DNA from: Virgibacillus proomii
GTDB lineage: Bacteria; Bacillota; Bacilli; Bacillales; Amphibacillaceae
Assembly: GCF_018916875.1 (NCBI RefSeq)
Contig: NZ_JAHLNO010000010.1
Coordinates: 1 to 54,154, forward strand
DNA length: 54,154 nucleotides
Reading direction: 5' to 3'
Made by a program: the position numbers and the translations under genes. Positions 1 to 7,452 of this stretch are shown one piece after another. The stretch's first letter is position 1; every line of letters begins with the position of its first letter. A model generated the notes under the pieces. The model was not told the DNA's origin and made no database searches. It saw nothing but the letters and a program-made list of their open reading frames with translations.

Positions 1-60
1 TACAGTACGACATTCTTTTACCAAATCTTTAATGGTTTTGTCATGAAAAAAGTCTTGCAT
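1..60 (-). CDS. Start of an unidentified gene (partial)
   Basis: Reading leftward from an ATG at 60 gives MQDFFHDKTIKDLVKECRTV, open to the window edge. An AAGGAGATGATC-type ribosome binding site lies about 10 bases upstream. The 20 residues are too few to name the product. In B. subtilis the next genes on this side of yhaH are hpr/scoC and yhaI, but these residues do not match what I recall of either N-terminus. It is transcribed in the same direction as the YtxH-like gene, whose terminator separates them. Confidence 0.5.
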   Translation of the reverse strand, partial: MQDFFHDKTIKDLVKECRTV

Positions 61-118
61 AAATGATCATCTCCTTATTGGAAAGTATATCCATTTACAC
101 AAAACTTTTTACACTCTC

Positions 119-148
119 ATTAAAAAGCTTTCCCAATTGAGAAAGCTT
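119..148 (-). terminator. Intrinsic terminator of the YtxH-like gene
   Basis: The arms AAGCTTTC (125-132) and GAAAGCTT (141-148) form an 8-bp stem. On the minus strand it is followed by a T-run, immediately after the stop codon of the gene ending at 157. Confidence 0.75.
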
Positions 149-156
149 CCCATCTC

Positions 157-516
157 TTATTGCTTTTTAACTTTATCTTCTAAATCCTTTAAACTTGATT
201 CAATTTGTTCCAAATACTGATGAATGTTTTTTTGGTGGGGTTCGACAGTTTTTTTCCACTCTGTTACTGATTTCTTCATATCTTGAGTAAGCTCTTTAAT
301 TAATGCAACGCCTTCTTGAGAGGTTTCTTGAATTTGTTGTTTTAAGCGCAACCCATCCTGTTTTAAACTTAGAAGCATTTTTTTCAATTCTAAGGTTCTA
401 TCCTTCATTTGATTTCGAAATTTTTTTCCGGAAGAAGGGGTGCTAAGTAAAGTAACTGTCGCACTAACGACACCTCCAACTGCCATTCCCAAAAATAGAG
501 ATTTTGCATTAGCCAT
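157..516 (-). CDS. yhaH: YtxH-domain protein (YhaH-like)
   Basis: This 119-residue protein has one N-terminal hydrophobic segment, with the glycine-rich stretch GMAVGGVVSATVTLL at about residues 10-24. It is followed by the TPSSGKKFR motif typical of YtxH-family proteins and a long charged coiled-coil helix. Such proteins are small membrane-anchored stress or envelope-associated proteins of unknown biochemical role. The position next to trpP and hit matches yhaH of B. subtilis, which is why I use that name. The ATG at 516 follows a clear AAAGGAG site. It ends in its own hairpin terminator. Confidence 0.8.
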   Translation of the reverse strand: MANAKSLFLGMAVGGVVSATVTLLSTPSSGKKFRNQMKDRTLELKKMLLSLKQDGLRLKQQIQETSQEGVALIKELTQDMKKSVTEWKKTVEPHQKNIHQYLEQIESSLKDLEDKVKKQ

Positions 517-596
517 TTAAATTCGCTCCTTTCTTACTTATTATCATATACCTTTATAGCAAGTATTATTGATGGCGTGGCAACTGTATGACTGTA

Positions 597-632
597 AAAA
601 ATCCTCCGACAAACTTTGTGCCAGAGGATTTT
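597..632 (-). terminator. Intrinsic terminator of trpP
   Basis: AAAATCCTC (left arm, ending at 606) pairs with GAGGATTTT (624-632). On the minus strand the stem is followed by T residues, four bases after the trpP stop codon. Confidence 0.8.
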
Positions 633-636
633 ATCA

Positions 637-1158
637 TCACGTACTAATTAGCTGTGGTGCTCTTTTTAAAATCCTTTGTGTAATAGGAAAGGCAACAGCT
701 ATAATAAGCGTGTTCAGCAGTGCAGCTGGTAATACAGCCATGCTAAACATAGCTAAGAATGAGCCATCCATAATGCCGATTAAAAATAAGACAACACTTA
801 AAAAGATTGCTCCTGAAATCAATGTTCCGATTGTAGTTAGAACCGCGGCACGAATAGTAGGGCGCATTGTTTTCTTAATGATCATAGCTAAAATTAGAAA
901 AAGCATTGCTGTAATCGGCTTATCAATAAGATTAGCTATTTGTCCTCCTGGAGCTGAAGTGGTTAAAGCCGATATGATACCAGTAGCAATAGAAAGTATT
1001 ACTACATATTTCACTTTAGGAAATAAAAGAATTCCCAAAAACATCATCGAAAGCAGCATATCAGGTTTAACTCCAAATATGACCGGTGGTACAATAGCGT
1101 GCAACACAGCCCCAATTCCTACGAATAGCGACAAAATAACTAATACTCTTATATTCAT
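637..1158 (-). CDS. trpP: Tryptophan transporter TrpP
   Basis: This 173-residue integral membrane protein has about five hydrophobic segments. The N-terminus and the PPVIFGVKPDMLL segment near residues 24-36 are characteristic of TrpP (YhaG), a substrate-specific membrane component for tryptophan uptake in Bacillus. The family places it in the cytoplasmic membrane. It sits between yhaH and hit as in B. subtilis, but serC, which lies between trpP and hit there, is absent. The ATG at 1158 is preceded by an AGGAGAG site embedded in a run of GAG triplets, which suggests translational control by TRAP (separate entry). Confidence 0.9.
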   Translation of the reverse strand: MNIRVLVILSLFVGIGAVLHAIVPPVIFGVKPDMLLSMMFLGILLFPKVKYVVILSIATGIISALTTSAPGGQIANLIDKPITAMLFLILAMIIKKTMRPTIRAAVLTTIGTLISGAIFLSVVLFLIGIMDGSFLAMFSMAVLPAALLNTLIIAVAFPITQRILKRAPQLIST

Positions 1159-1189
1159 TTGTATACTCTCCTCTACTCAAGCTTTTCTC
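1140..1189 (-). promoter_or_regulatory. Probable TRAP-binding leader of trpP
   Basis: On the transcribed (minus) strand, GAG triplets occur at 1189-1187, 1178-1176, 1173-1171 and 1168-1166 (overlapping one at 1170-1168). Further GAG and TAG triplets follow the start codon at 1148-1146 and 1142-1140. The central ones are separated by 2-3 bases, the spacing used by the tryptophan-activated RNA-binding protein TRAP. They cover the Shine-Dalgarno sequence, so bound TRAP would block ribosome entry, as is established for B. subtilis trpP. That TRAP (mtrB) exists in this organism is assumed. Confidence 0.55.
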
Positions 1190-1408
1190 AGGCTTATTCA
1201 TCCCAACTGTACACTTGTTGTCAGTTGCAGATATATATTCTCATTATAACAAACATAGGTTTAAATAAAAAGTTTCATTTAAGAAAAGTTCAAAAAACTA
1301 CGGTAAAATTGTCGACATTTCATTTAACTTCCCTATTCAAAATGAAACTGTTTTAACCCCTTTTTACTCTTTTTTAAACATAAACTTTAACTGGTTTTGT
1401 TTATTCTT

Positions 1409-1840
1409 TTAATTGCTGATCGCTTGGTTAATGGTACGTGCAATTTTTTGCAAATCTTCAGCAGTGTAGTCATCCGTATGAACTTTCCAATTGGAAGAAA
1501 AGCCGTCATTTTTCCCGTATCGTGGAAGCAGATGGATATGTAAGTGAAATACAGATTGATCTGCAGGCTTTTCGTTATTATTAAGTAGATTCATTCCAAT
1601 CGGTTCGTAGGCTACTTTAATTGCATTTGCAATTTTAGGTATTCTTTCAAATAACGAGGCAGCAACTTCAGGCGGAGTTTCATAAATGTTTTTTACATGT
1701 GTTTTAGGGATAACTAACGTATGACCTTTCGTTACTTGACTAATATCTAAAAAAGCATATACGTGTTCATCCTCATACACTTTTGCTGAAGGAATTTCCT
1801 GATTAATAATTTTACAAAAAATGCAATCTTCATGACTCAT
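1409..1840 (-). CDS. hit: HIT-family nucleotide-binding hydrolase
   Basis: This 143-residue cytoplasmic protein of the histidine triad superfamily carries the active-site signature HLHIHLLPRY (HxHxH). The N-terminal CIFCKI segment with its cysteines is also typical. HIT proteins hydrolyse nucleoside phosphoramidates and similar nucleotides through the central histidine; the physiological substrate is unknown. It is divergent from ecsA, as in B. subtilis, but here the two are separated by 1.8 kb of repeats instead of a compact shared promoter region. An AAAGG site precedes the ATG. Confidence 0.93.
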   Translation of the reverse strand: MSHEDCIFCKIINQEIPSAKVYEDEHVYAFLDISQVTKGHTLVIPKTHVKNIYETPPEVAASLFERIPKIANAIKVAYEPIGMNLLNNNEKPADQSVFHLHIHLLPRYGKNDGFSSNWKVHTDDYTAEDLQKIARTINQAISN

Positions 1841-2013
1841 AACCTTTCACCATTCCTCTCTTCAAGTTAGTTACTATTGTATCTATATTTAGCATGGATT
1901 GTAAAGGATTCTGAGATTATTATCAGAATTTTTATATTACGGCTAATGAAAGATTTAATTCTAATTATAGCCGGTCCCAGCCGAAACTTCTAGGTGAAAA
2001 GAACTAGTCATCT

Positions 2014-2557
2014 TTTATCCCGCATGTAAGGTTCCGTAAGACTCCCACTTCAAAACTTGAGTTGATACAAAAGGGTTTAAGTGGGATAAACGGCACCTAA
2101 ATGCCCGATTCGTTCAACTAACATTCCGTGTAAAAAGCGTTCTACGGAATGAAGTTTCACTTTATCCCGCATGTAAGGTTCCGTAAGACTCCCACTTCAA
2201 GACTTGAGTTGATACAAAGGGTTTAAGTGGGATAAAACGGCATCTAAATGCCCGATTCGTTCAACTAACATTCCGTGTAAAATGCGTTCTACGGAATGAA
2301 GTTTCACTTTATCCCGCATGTAAGGTTCCGTAAGACTCCCACTTCAAAACTTGAGTTGATACAAAAGGGTTTAAGTGGGATAAACGGCACCTAAATGCCC
2401 GATTCGTTCAACTAACATTCCGTGTAAAAAGCGTTCTACGGAATGAAGTTTCACTTTATCCCGCATGTAAGGTTCCGTAAGACTCCCACTTCAAGACCTA
2501 AGTTGATACAAAAGGGTCTAAGTGGGATAAAACGGCACCTAAATGCCCGATTCGTTT
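2014..2557 (+). repeat. TTTAT-flanked structured repeat, array of four (last truncated)
   Basis: Three complete head-to-tail units (2014-2165, 2161-2312, 2308-2459; period 147) share a single TTTAT at each junction. A fourth (2455-2557) stops before its 3' hairpin. Each unit has a long outer stem (GCAT/ATGC plus AGGTNCCGT/ACGGCACCT), an inner stem (ACTCCCACTT with AAGTGGGA), an invariant linker ATGCCCGATTCGTTCAACTAA, and a 3' hairpin with arms CATTCCGT/ACGGAATG. In these copies the outer stem has a T opposite C mismatch. Size and TTTAT flanks resemble bcr1 of the B. cereus group. No coding potential is apparent. Confidence 0.9.
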
Positions 2558-3655
2558 AGGGTATAGGACAGGAAAAACGATTTTGTTTTTTAAAGTTGTC
2601 GATCTAGAAATTCGTTGCAAAGGATAAGAAAGACTTCCTGATTAAGGCTCGCATGCAGAAAAGTGTTTTTTCCTTTTTCAAAAATAAGAAAAAACTTCGA
2701 CAGCAACGCATCGAGATTTTTTAACGACAACGAAAGCTAACCAACACATAGCAATTCAAAGTAACAAACATAAGGATCAGTCACTGATGATAAATTCATC
2801 ACTTATTGCTTTTACTCTATTTCTAACAATTAATTCAGGTTGAAAACATATTTCCTTTTCTGTGCTAATAAATGTTTCAGTGATTTTTGTAATTACCATT
2901 CAGACCTATTTACATATAAATAGGAAGATGTTTTTAACACGCTTGTTTTCTTAACGTGTTAAGTGAAAAGAGCCAGCCCCATGTTATATGAAGCTAGCTC
3001 TTTCTGAAGGCTATTGGAATGCCATTCTAACGTGGGGACATTGTAAACATGTTCAATAGAGCATCACTGCTTGATTGAATCGTTTACAATAACCTTTGAC
3101 AGTTTCCGTGAAAGGAAATGGTTGTAAGGTTAAAGCATTAGATTATCGTTCACCAACACTTCCATTTTTGTGCTTTTTACCAAAATGCAGTTTGTATTCA
3201 TCACCAACACCTCATTTGTGCCTAAGTTAAACGAATCTTACTTCATTTTGAATGACACGAAAAATTTATTGGTTAAAGTGAACTGTTTTGCATCCTGTTG
3301 CCTTCAAACATTATTCTTTACAGAAGTTATGTAATTATACACGTTTTTAAAGAAATTTTTGAGGATTTCTAAGAAGTTTGGTTTAAAAAGAGAAGAGAGG
3401 GATCAGGCCGGAAAAGGTCGCAGACGCCTTTGCTGCAACGCTACACCAGCACGTCCTGTCGAGTCCAAGTCATGTCTGTAATAGAGTTAAGAGGCGCGAG
3501 AAACAGACCAATGAAAAAAATCGATGTCTCTTGCCCGACTTTTTGAACATCCTCTATAAAATGAAATCGTATTTGGCGTCTATCTTTGTCGAAAAAAAAC
3601 GTACAGTTTGTTTTGGTTTTCTTTTGGACAAATGATAAAATATAAACAATATGAA
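2558..3655. other. Gene-free stretch upstream of ecsA
   Basis: I see no convincing gene here. A hairpin with arms 2967-2977 (AAAGAGCCAGC) and 2993-3003 (GCTAGCTCTTT) followed by T residues could be a terminator or a repeat end. About 3395-3565 carries a sequence ending in CTTTTTGAACATCCTCT, a phrase that recurs near 52070 and, inverted, near 31493. The text around 2640-2740 (CAGCAACGCATCGAGATTTTT) recurs in diverged form near 22590 and, inverted, near 31530. The stretch therefore looks like layered old repeats. Confidence 0.5.
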
Positions 3656-3669
3656 GAGGAGGATCGGAT

Positions 3670-4416
3670 GTGGAAGCATTGTTACATATAGATGATCTTT
3701 ATGGAGGATATACTCATAAAAATGTATTACACGGCATTTCTTTTGCTGTTCAACCAGGAGAAATTGTTGGATTAATCGGCTTAAACGGAGCCGGTAAAAG
3801 TACTACAATTAAACATGTCATTGGTCTCATGCAAGCTAAAAAAGGAAAAGTTATGGTAAATGGAAAAACATTTCAAGAAAATCCGGAAAAGTATCGCAGC
3901 CAAATGGCTTATATTCCTGAAATGCCGATTCTTTATGATGAATTAACCCTTTACGAACATCTCCGCTTAACAGCAATGGCTTATGATATACCAGAGGATG
4001 TTTTTGAAAAAAGATTGCCTCCGCTATTAAAAGAGTTTCGAATGGAAAAAAAGCTAAACTGGTTTCCTGTTCATTTTTCAAAGGGGATGCGGCAAAAGGT
4101 TATGATCATGTGTGCGTTTATAATTGAACCGCCATTATATATAGTGGACGAGCCATTTGTAGGTTTAGATCCGCTTGGGATTCAGTCCTATCTCCAGCTG
4201 ATGGAAGAGATGAGACAGAAAGGATCTGGCGTGCTCATGTCGACTCATATTCTAGCTACAGCTGAGCGGTATTGTGATCGGTTTATTATTTTACACGACG
4301 GCAAAATTCGTGCTAACGGAACTTTACAAGCATTACAAGATAGTTTTAAAATGCCAGATGCAACGTTAGATGATTTATATGTACAACTAACAAAGGAAGA
4401 AGATAGTCATGTTTGA
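3670..4416 (+). CDS. ecsA: ABC transporter ATP-binding protein EcsA
   Basis: This 248-residue nucleotide-binding subunit has Walker A GLNGAGKS near residue 38-45, the signature-like FSKGMRQK, Walker B YIVDEPFVGLDP and the switch histidine in STHIL. Like other exporter-type subunits of this group it has a glutamate (YIPE) where many carry the Q-loop glutamine. EcsAB in B. subtilis affects protein secretion, competence and intramembrane proteolysis; the transported substrate is not settled. The start is GTG at 3670, chosen because GAGGAGGA lies about 7 bases upstream. The stop overlaps the ecsB start by 8 bases, so the two are translationally coupled. Confidence 0.93.
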   Translation: MEALLHIDDLYGGYTHKNVLHGISFAVQPGEIVGLIGLNGAGKSTTIKHVIGLMQAKKGKVMVNGKTFQENPEKYRSQMAYIPEMPILYDELTLYEHLRLTAMAYDIPEDVFEKRLPPLLKEFRMEKKLNWFPVHFSKGMRQKVMIMCAFIIEPPLYIVDEPFVGLDPLGIQSYLQLMEEMRQKGSGVLMSTHILATAERYCDRFIILHDGKIRANGTLQALQDSFKMPDATLDDLYVQLTKEEDSHV

Positions 4417-5620
4417 TTCGCATGCTTTCTTTAAACAACGTTTTGCAGCACATCTAAAGGAAACTAGTCGTTATTTACGCTATATTTTTAATGGTCATAT
4501 AGCGGTTGCAATGCTTTTTTTTATCTCTGCCATTGCGTTTTATTATCAAAAATGGCTATTGCAAATCCCGGAAAATTTTCCTGCTGCTTGGGTTATTGGA
4601 ATTGTATTTGGTCTGATCGCAAGTTACAGCCCTGTTCGAACGTTATTAAAAGAACCTGATCTTGTTTTTCTTATTCCGGCAGAGCATAAGATGAAAGCTT
4701 ATTTCCGTAATGCATTATTCTATAGCTATATGATTCAGTTATATCTTGTATTACTTGCAGCAGCTGCGCTTGGTCCATTATATACGACGGTCTTTTCGGA
4801 GCGTGAAGGCAGCACATATTTGGTCACCATTGCTCTATTGCTATTGTTTAAACTAGCTAATTTAATTGCCAATTGGTGGATGCTTCGAGTAAGAGAACCT
4901 GCGTTAAGACGTTTGGATTTAATTGTAAGAATAGGATTAAATATAGCTGTCTTTTCCTTTATTATTGCTTCAGATATGGTATTAGCTGGTATTACCACGA
5001 TATTATTTGTAATCATATTTTTGTATGATTTTCAAATAGCTAATAGGCGAACTGGGATCCTTTGGGACATATTAGTAGAAAAAGATCGTAATCGAATGCA
5101 AGCCTTTTACCGCCTAGCAAATATGTTTACAGATGTTCCACATTTGAAAAGCCGTGTGAAGAAGCGATATTTGCTTGTTCAAATGGCAAATCGTGTTCCT
5201 TTTTTTAAAAAACATACATACGACTATTTATACCGTATTACATTTATTCGCAGTGGTGATTATTTGGGAATGTATGTACGGTTGTTAGTGATAGGCGGAA
5301 TAATCATCTATTTTATTCCACCAATCTGGTTGAAAGTTGTATTTGCGATTTTGTTTATTTATTTAAACAGCTTCCAAATGATGGCACTATACCAGCATCA
5401 TCGGACGATTATGTGGATTGATCTGTACCCGATCGTTCAGAAGATTCGCCAGCAGTCACTGTTAAAGTTACTATTACAATTAAGTTTATTGCAAACTGGA
5501 TTATTCTCCATTGTATTTTTAATAATTGGTGAGTATTTAGGAGCAATTGCTGCTTTCATCGGTGGCTCATTGTTTGCTGTTTTATTTATACAAGGGTATG
5601 TAAAACAGAAATTAGCTTAA
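4409..5620 (+). CDS. ecsB: ABC transporter permease EcsB
   Basis: This 403-residue membrane protein has about ten hydrophobic segments in two blocks, separated by a long charged cytoplasmic loop (about residues 205-280) containing a KKRYLLVQMANRVPFFKK-type stretch. It is the membrane partner of EcsA and belongs to the EcsB family by sequence and position. The ATG overlaps the end of ecsA. ecsC, the third gene of the B. subtilis operon, is missing. A TTTAT-flanked repeat in reverse orientation begins two bases after the stop codon, so the original operon end is not visible. Confidence 0.92.
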   Translation: MFDSHAFFKQRFAAHLKETSRYLRYIFNGHIAVAMLFFISAIAFYYQKWLLQIPENFPAAWVIGIVFGLIASYSPVRTLLKEPDLVFLIPAEHKMKAYFRNALFYSYMIQLYLVLLAAAALGPLYTTVFSEREGSTYLVTIALLLLFKLANLIANWWMLRVREPALRRLDLIVRIGLNIAVFSFIIASDMVLAGITTILFVIIFLYDFQIANRRTGILWDILVEKDRNRMQAFYRLANMFTDVPHLKSRVKKRYLLVQMANRVPFFKKHTYDYLYRITFIRSGDYLGMYVRLLVIGGIIIYFIPPIWLKVVFAILFIYLNSFQMMALYQHHRTIMWIDLYPIVQKIRQQSLLKLLLQLSLLQTGLFSIVFLIIGEYLGAIAAFIGGSLFAVLFIQGYVKQKLA

Positions 5621-5622
5621 AT

Positions 5623-5775
5623 ATAAAGTGAAACTTCATTTCTTGGAATGCTTTTCCCAAGAAATGTTAGTTGAACGAATCGGGCATTTAGGTGCCGTTA
5701 TCTCCCACTTAGCCCCTTTTGTATCAACTCAGGTTTTGAAGTGAGAGTCTTACGGCACCTTACATGCGGGATAAA
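5623..5775 (-). repeat. TTTAT-flanked structured repeat, single, reversed
   Basis: This is the same element as at 2014-2557 but in the opposite orientation, bounded by ATAAA (the complement of TTTAT) at 5623-5627 and 5771-5775. Its 3' hairpin arms are CATTTCTTGG/CCAAGAAATG. It starts two bases downstream of the ecsB stop codon, so its hairpins would be transcribed as antisense folds at the end of the ecsAB message. It is the only complete copy on the minus strand. Confidence 0.9.
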
Positions 5776-5785
5776 CGAACGAAAA

Positions 5786-6080
5786 AAGAGGCTGGGACAT
5801 AACTAAAACAGCTGATTAAAAAACGAACAATAAATCGCCCTTGTGTATATGCAAGTTTTTAGCGTAGTCAAAATATGTAGACTCCTGCGGGAATAGCTCG
5901 AGCTGAAGATCCCGCAGGAAAGCGATCTTTGCTTTCCGAGGAAGCTGAGGCCGTGCCCGCGGAAAGCGAAATAGTTTGACGTAGCGATGATAGGAATTTT
6001 TTTAACACAAACAAACCGAACAATTATAAATGAATTGTTCGGTTTTTGCTATTTAGTATTTGCTTATGTCCCAGCCTCTT
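5786..6080. repeat. Element with 17-bp perfect terminal inverted repeats
   Basis: AAGAGGCTGGGACATAA (5786-5802) is repeated inverted as TTATGTCCCAGCCTCTT (6064-6080). Between them are a GC-rich segment with stems CCTGCGGGA/TCCCGCAGG (about 5884-5918) and GGAAAGC/GCTTTCC, and an internal terminator-like hairpin CCGAACAATT/AATTGTTCGG followed by T residues (about 6018-6050). The inner GC-rich phrase is, from general knowledge, a common intergenic repeat of Bacillaceae. There is no open reading frame of note. It could be a non-autonomous mobile element or a long-range RNA fold; a diverged relative lies at 22101-22262. Confidence 0.75.
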
Positions 6081-6194
6081 ATATTTTTCTAACGTGATAT
6101 AAGTTATTCTTCAAATCCTGTTTCCGCTAAGAAAAGGTGCACAGGCAAGAGACCATAGCACTTAATTAACAATTTGATTGCACTTTTATTTATC

Positions 6195-6629
6195 TTATGC
6201 TAAACGAGGATCATTTAAGAGACGTTCAATTTCTTCTTTATGATGTGTTTCATCTGCAATAAGATCTTCTAGCTTTACAACAAGCTCAGTGTAGCCTAGT
6301 GCCTCTGCCTGTTTTTTACGTTGTTCATAACGTTTAATTGTATCTGTTTCTGCTTGCAGTGTAGCTTTTAATAAATCTTTTATTTCTGTAGGTTGTGGTA
6401 CTTCAGCTGCTTTAGTAGTAGGTGTTCCACCTAGTGACTTGATTTTTTCCGATAAGTAAAGTGCATGTCCTAATTCATCACTGATTTCGGCTTCAAAGAA
6501 TGGCTTAAGTGCGGAACGATATAAACCGCTAACGACAGAAGCGCTGTACGTATATTGAATCGCTGCTCCGTATTCATTAGCAAGGTCTTCATTTAGTCCA
6601 TCAATTAATTCTTGTAGTTTTTTTTCCAT
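6195..6629 (-). CDS. Ferritin-like di-iron protein
   Basis: This 144-residue protein is predicted as a four-helix bundle. Ligands in the ferritin pattern are visible: E19 (helix 1), E52xxH55 (helix 2), E94 (helix 3) and E127xxH130 (helix 4). This is the bacterioferritin/ferritin-like layout, implying iron binding and possibly ferroxidase or peroxide-detoxifying activity in the cytoplasm. No heme-ligand methionine can be assigned with confidence, so I do not call it Bfr. A separate sigma-B-like promoter lies upstream. The ATG at 6629 follows AAAGGATGG. It is monocistronic and divergent from the PAP2 gene. Confidence 0.85.
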   Translation of the reverse strand: MEKKLQELIDGLNEDLANEYGAAIQYTYSASVVSGLYRSALKPFFEAEISDELGHALYLSEKIKSLGGTPTTKAAEVPQPTEIKDLLKATLQAETDTIKRYEQRKKQAEALGYTELVVKLEDLIADETHHKEEIERLLNDPRLA

Positions 6630-6670
6630 ATGTTATCCATCCTTTCATAAAATAACTAGTATACATATTA

Positions 6671-6696
6671 TTTCCCTATCCTAGTTTTTTTGAAAC
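6671..6696 (-). promoter_or_regulatory. Sigma-B-like promoter of the ferritin-like gene
   Basis: On the minus strand GTTTCA (6696-6691) is followed after 14 bases by GGGAAA (6676-6671). This fits the general-stress consensus GTTTNN-N12-15-GGGWAW. It would place the transcript start roughly 35 bases before the ATG. A good vegetative -35 was not found with the nearby TATACT. Confidence 0.45.
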
Positions 6697-6734
6697 ATAA
6701 ATTTGGGTATGATGAACAAATAGGAGGGATCACT

Positions 6735-7370
6735 ATGAATAAAAAAATGTTCTTTATTGCTTTAGTAAGTACTATTATTGGAATCTGGATGTATCAATTG
6801 TTTCATAATAGAATTCCTTATATTGACAAGTGGACACGTAGTCCTGTCGAGCAACTGGAAAATACAATGGTTTATACCATCTTTCGTTGGATTACAGAGC
6901 TAGGTTCATCTACTTTTACGACTCCTTTTGTAATTATGATGTCTTTTGTAATCTGGTGGCTATACCGCAATATTTTGCCAGCACTGGTTATTAGCTTTGG
7001 TACGCTGTTTACACATTATTTCAATGTTGCAATTAAGCAGCTAGTGGAACGTGAGCGCCCTAGTATTTTAGCAGCTGCTAATGCAGAAGGACATAGTTTT
7101 CCATCTGGACATGCAATGATTTCAATAGTTTGCTATGGCTTAACAGCCTACTTTCTTAGTCAGAAAGTTAACACTACGAAGAAGAAACGATGGATTGTAA
7201 CTTTCTTTTCCTTACTTATTTTCTTGATTGGTATGAGCAGATATATTATTAATGTTCATTATTTAACAGACGTTATCGCCGGATTTTTTATCGGATTTTT
7301 ATGTTTAAATGGTTTGATATATCTTTATAAGCAGTTGAGAAAGAAACAGTTATTTCAGTCTCGAGGCTGA
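6735..7370 (+). CDS. PAP2-family membrane phosphatase
   Basis: This 211-residue integral membrane protein carries the three acid-phosphatase motifs: KQLVERERPS (KxxxxxxRP form), PSGH, and SRYIINVHYLTD (SRxxxxxHxxxD). Such enzymes remove phosphate from lipid substrates such as phosphatidate, phosphatidylglycerol phosphate or undecaprenyl pyrophosphate, with the active site facing outside. The substrate here cannot be told. The reading frame is open upstream to 6690, but I choose the ATG at 6735 because TAGGAGGG ends seven bases before it. It stands alone, with 80 bases to the next gene. Confidence 0.9.
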   Translation: MNKKMFFIALVSTIIGIWMYQLFHNRIPYIDKWTRSPVEQLENTMVYTIFRWITELGSSTFTTPFVIMMSFVIWWLYRNILPALVISFGTLFTHYFNVAIKQLVERERPSILAAANAEGHSFPSGHAMISIVCYGLTAYFLSQKVNTTKKKRWIVTFFSLLIFLIGMSRYIINVHYLTDVIAGFFIGFLCLNGLIYLYKQLRKKQLFQSRG

Positions 7371-7452
7371 TTGAATAACATTCTAAGGAACGTTTCTCCT
7401 CAAGGAAGATAGAGGTAAGCTTAATCTATATTATTGGAGGGAGTCCTTACGA

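Noticed and set aside
569..1249. 226-codon frame on the plus strand
   Set aside because: It lies antisense to trpP, whose protein is clearly recognisable, and has no start site.
2014..2557. Regular tandem repeats considered as a CRISPR array
   Set aside because: The period is 147 bases and the whole unit is repeated, with no short repeat/unique spacer alternation and no cas genes nearby.
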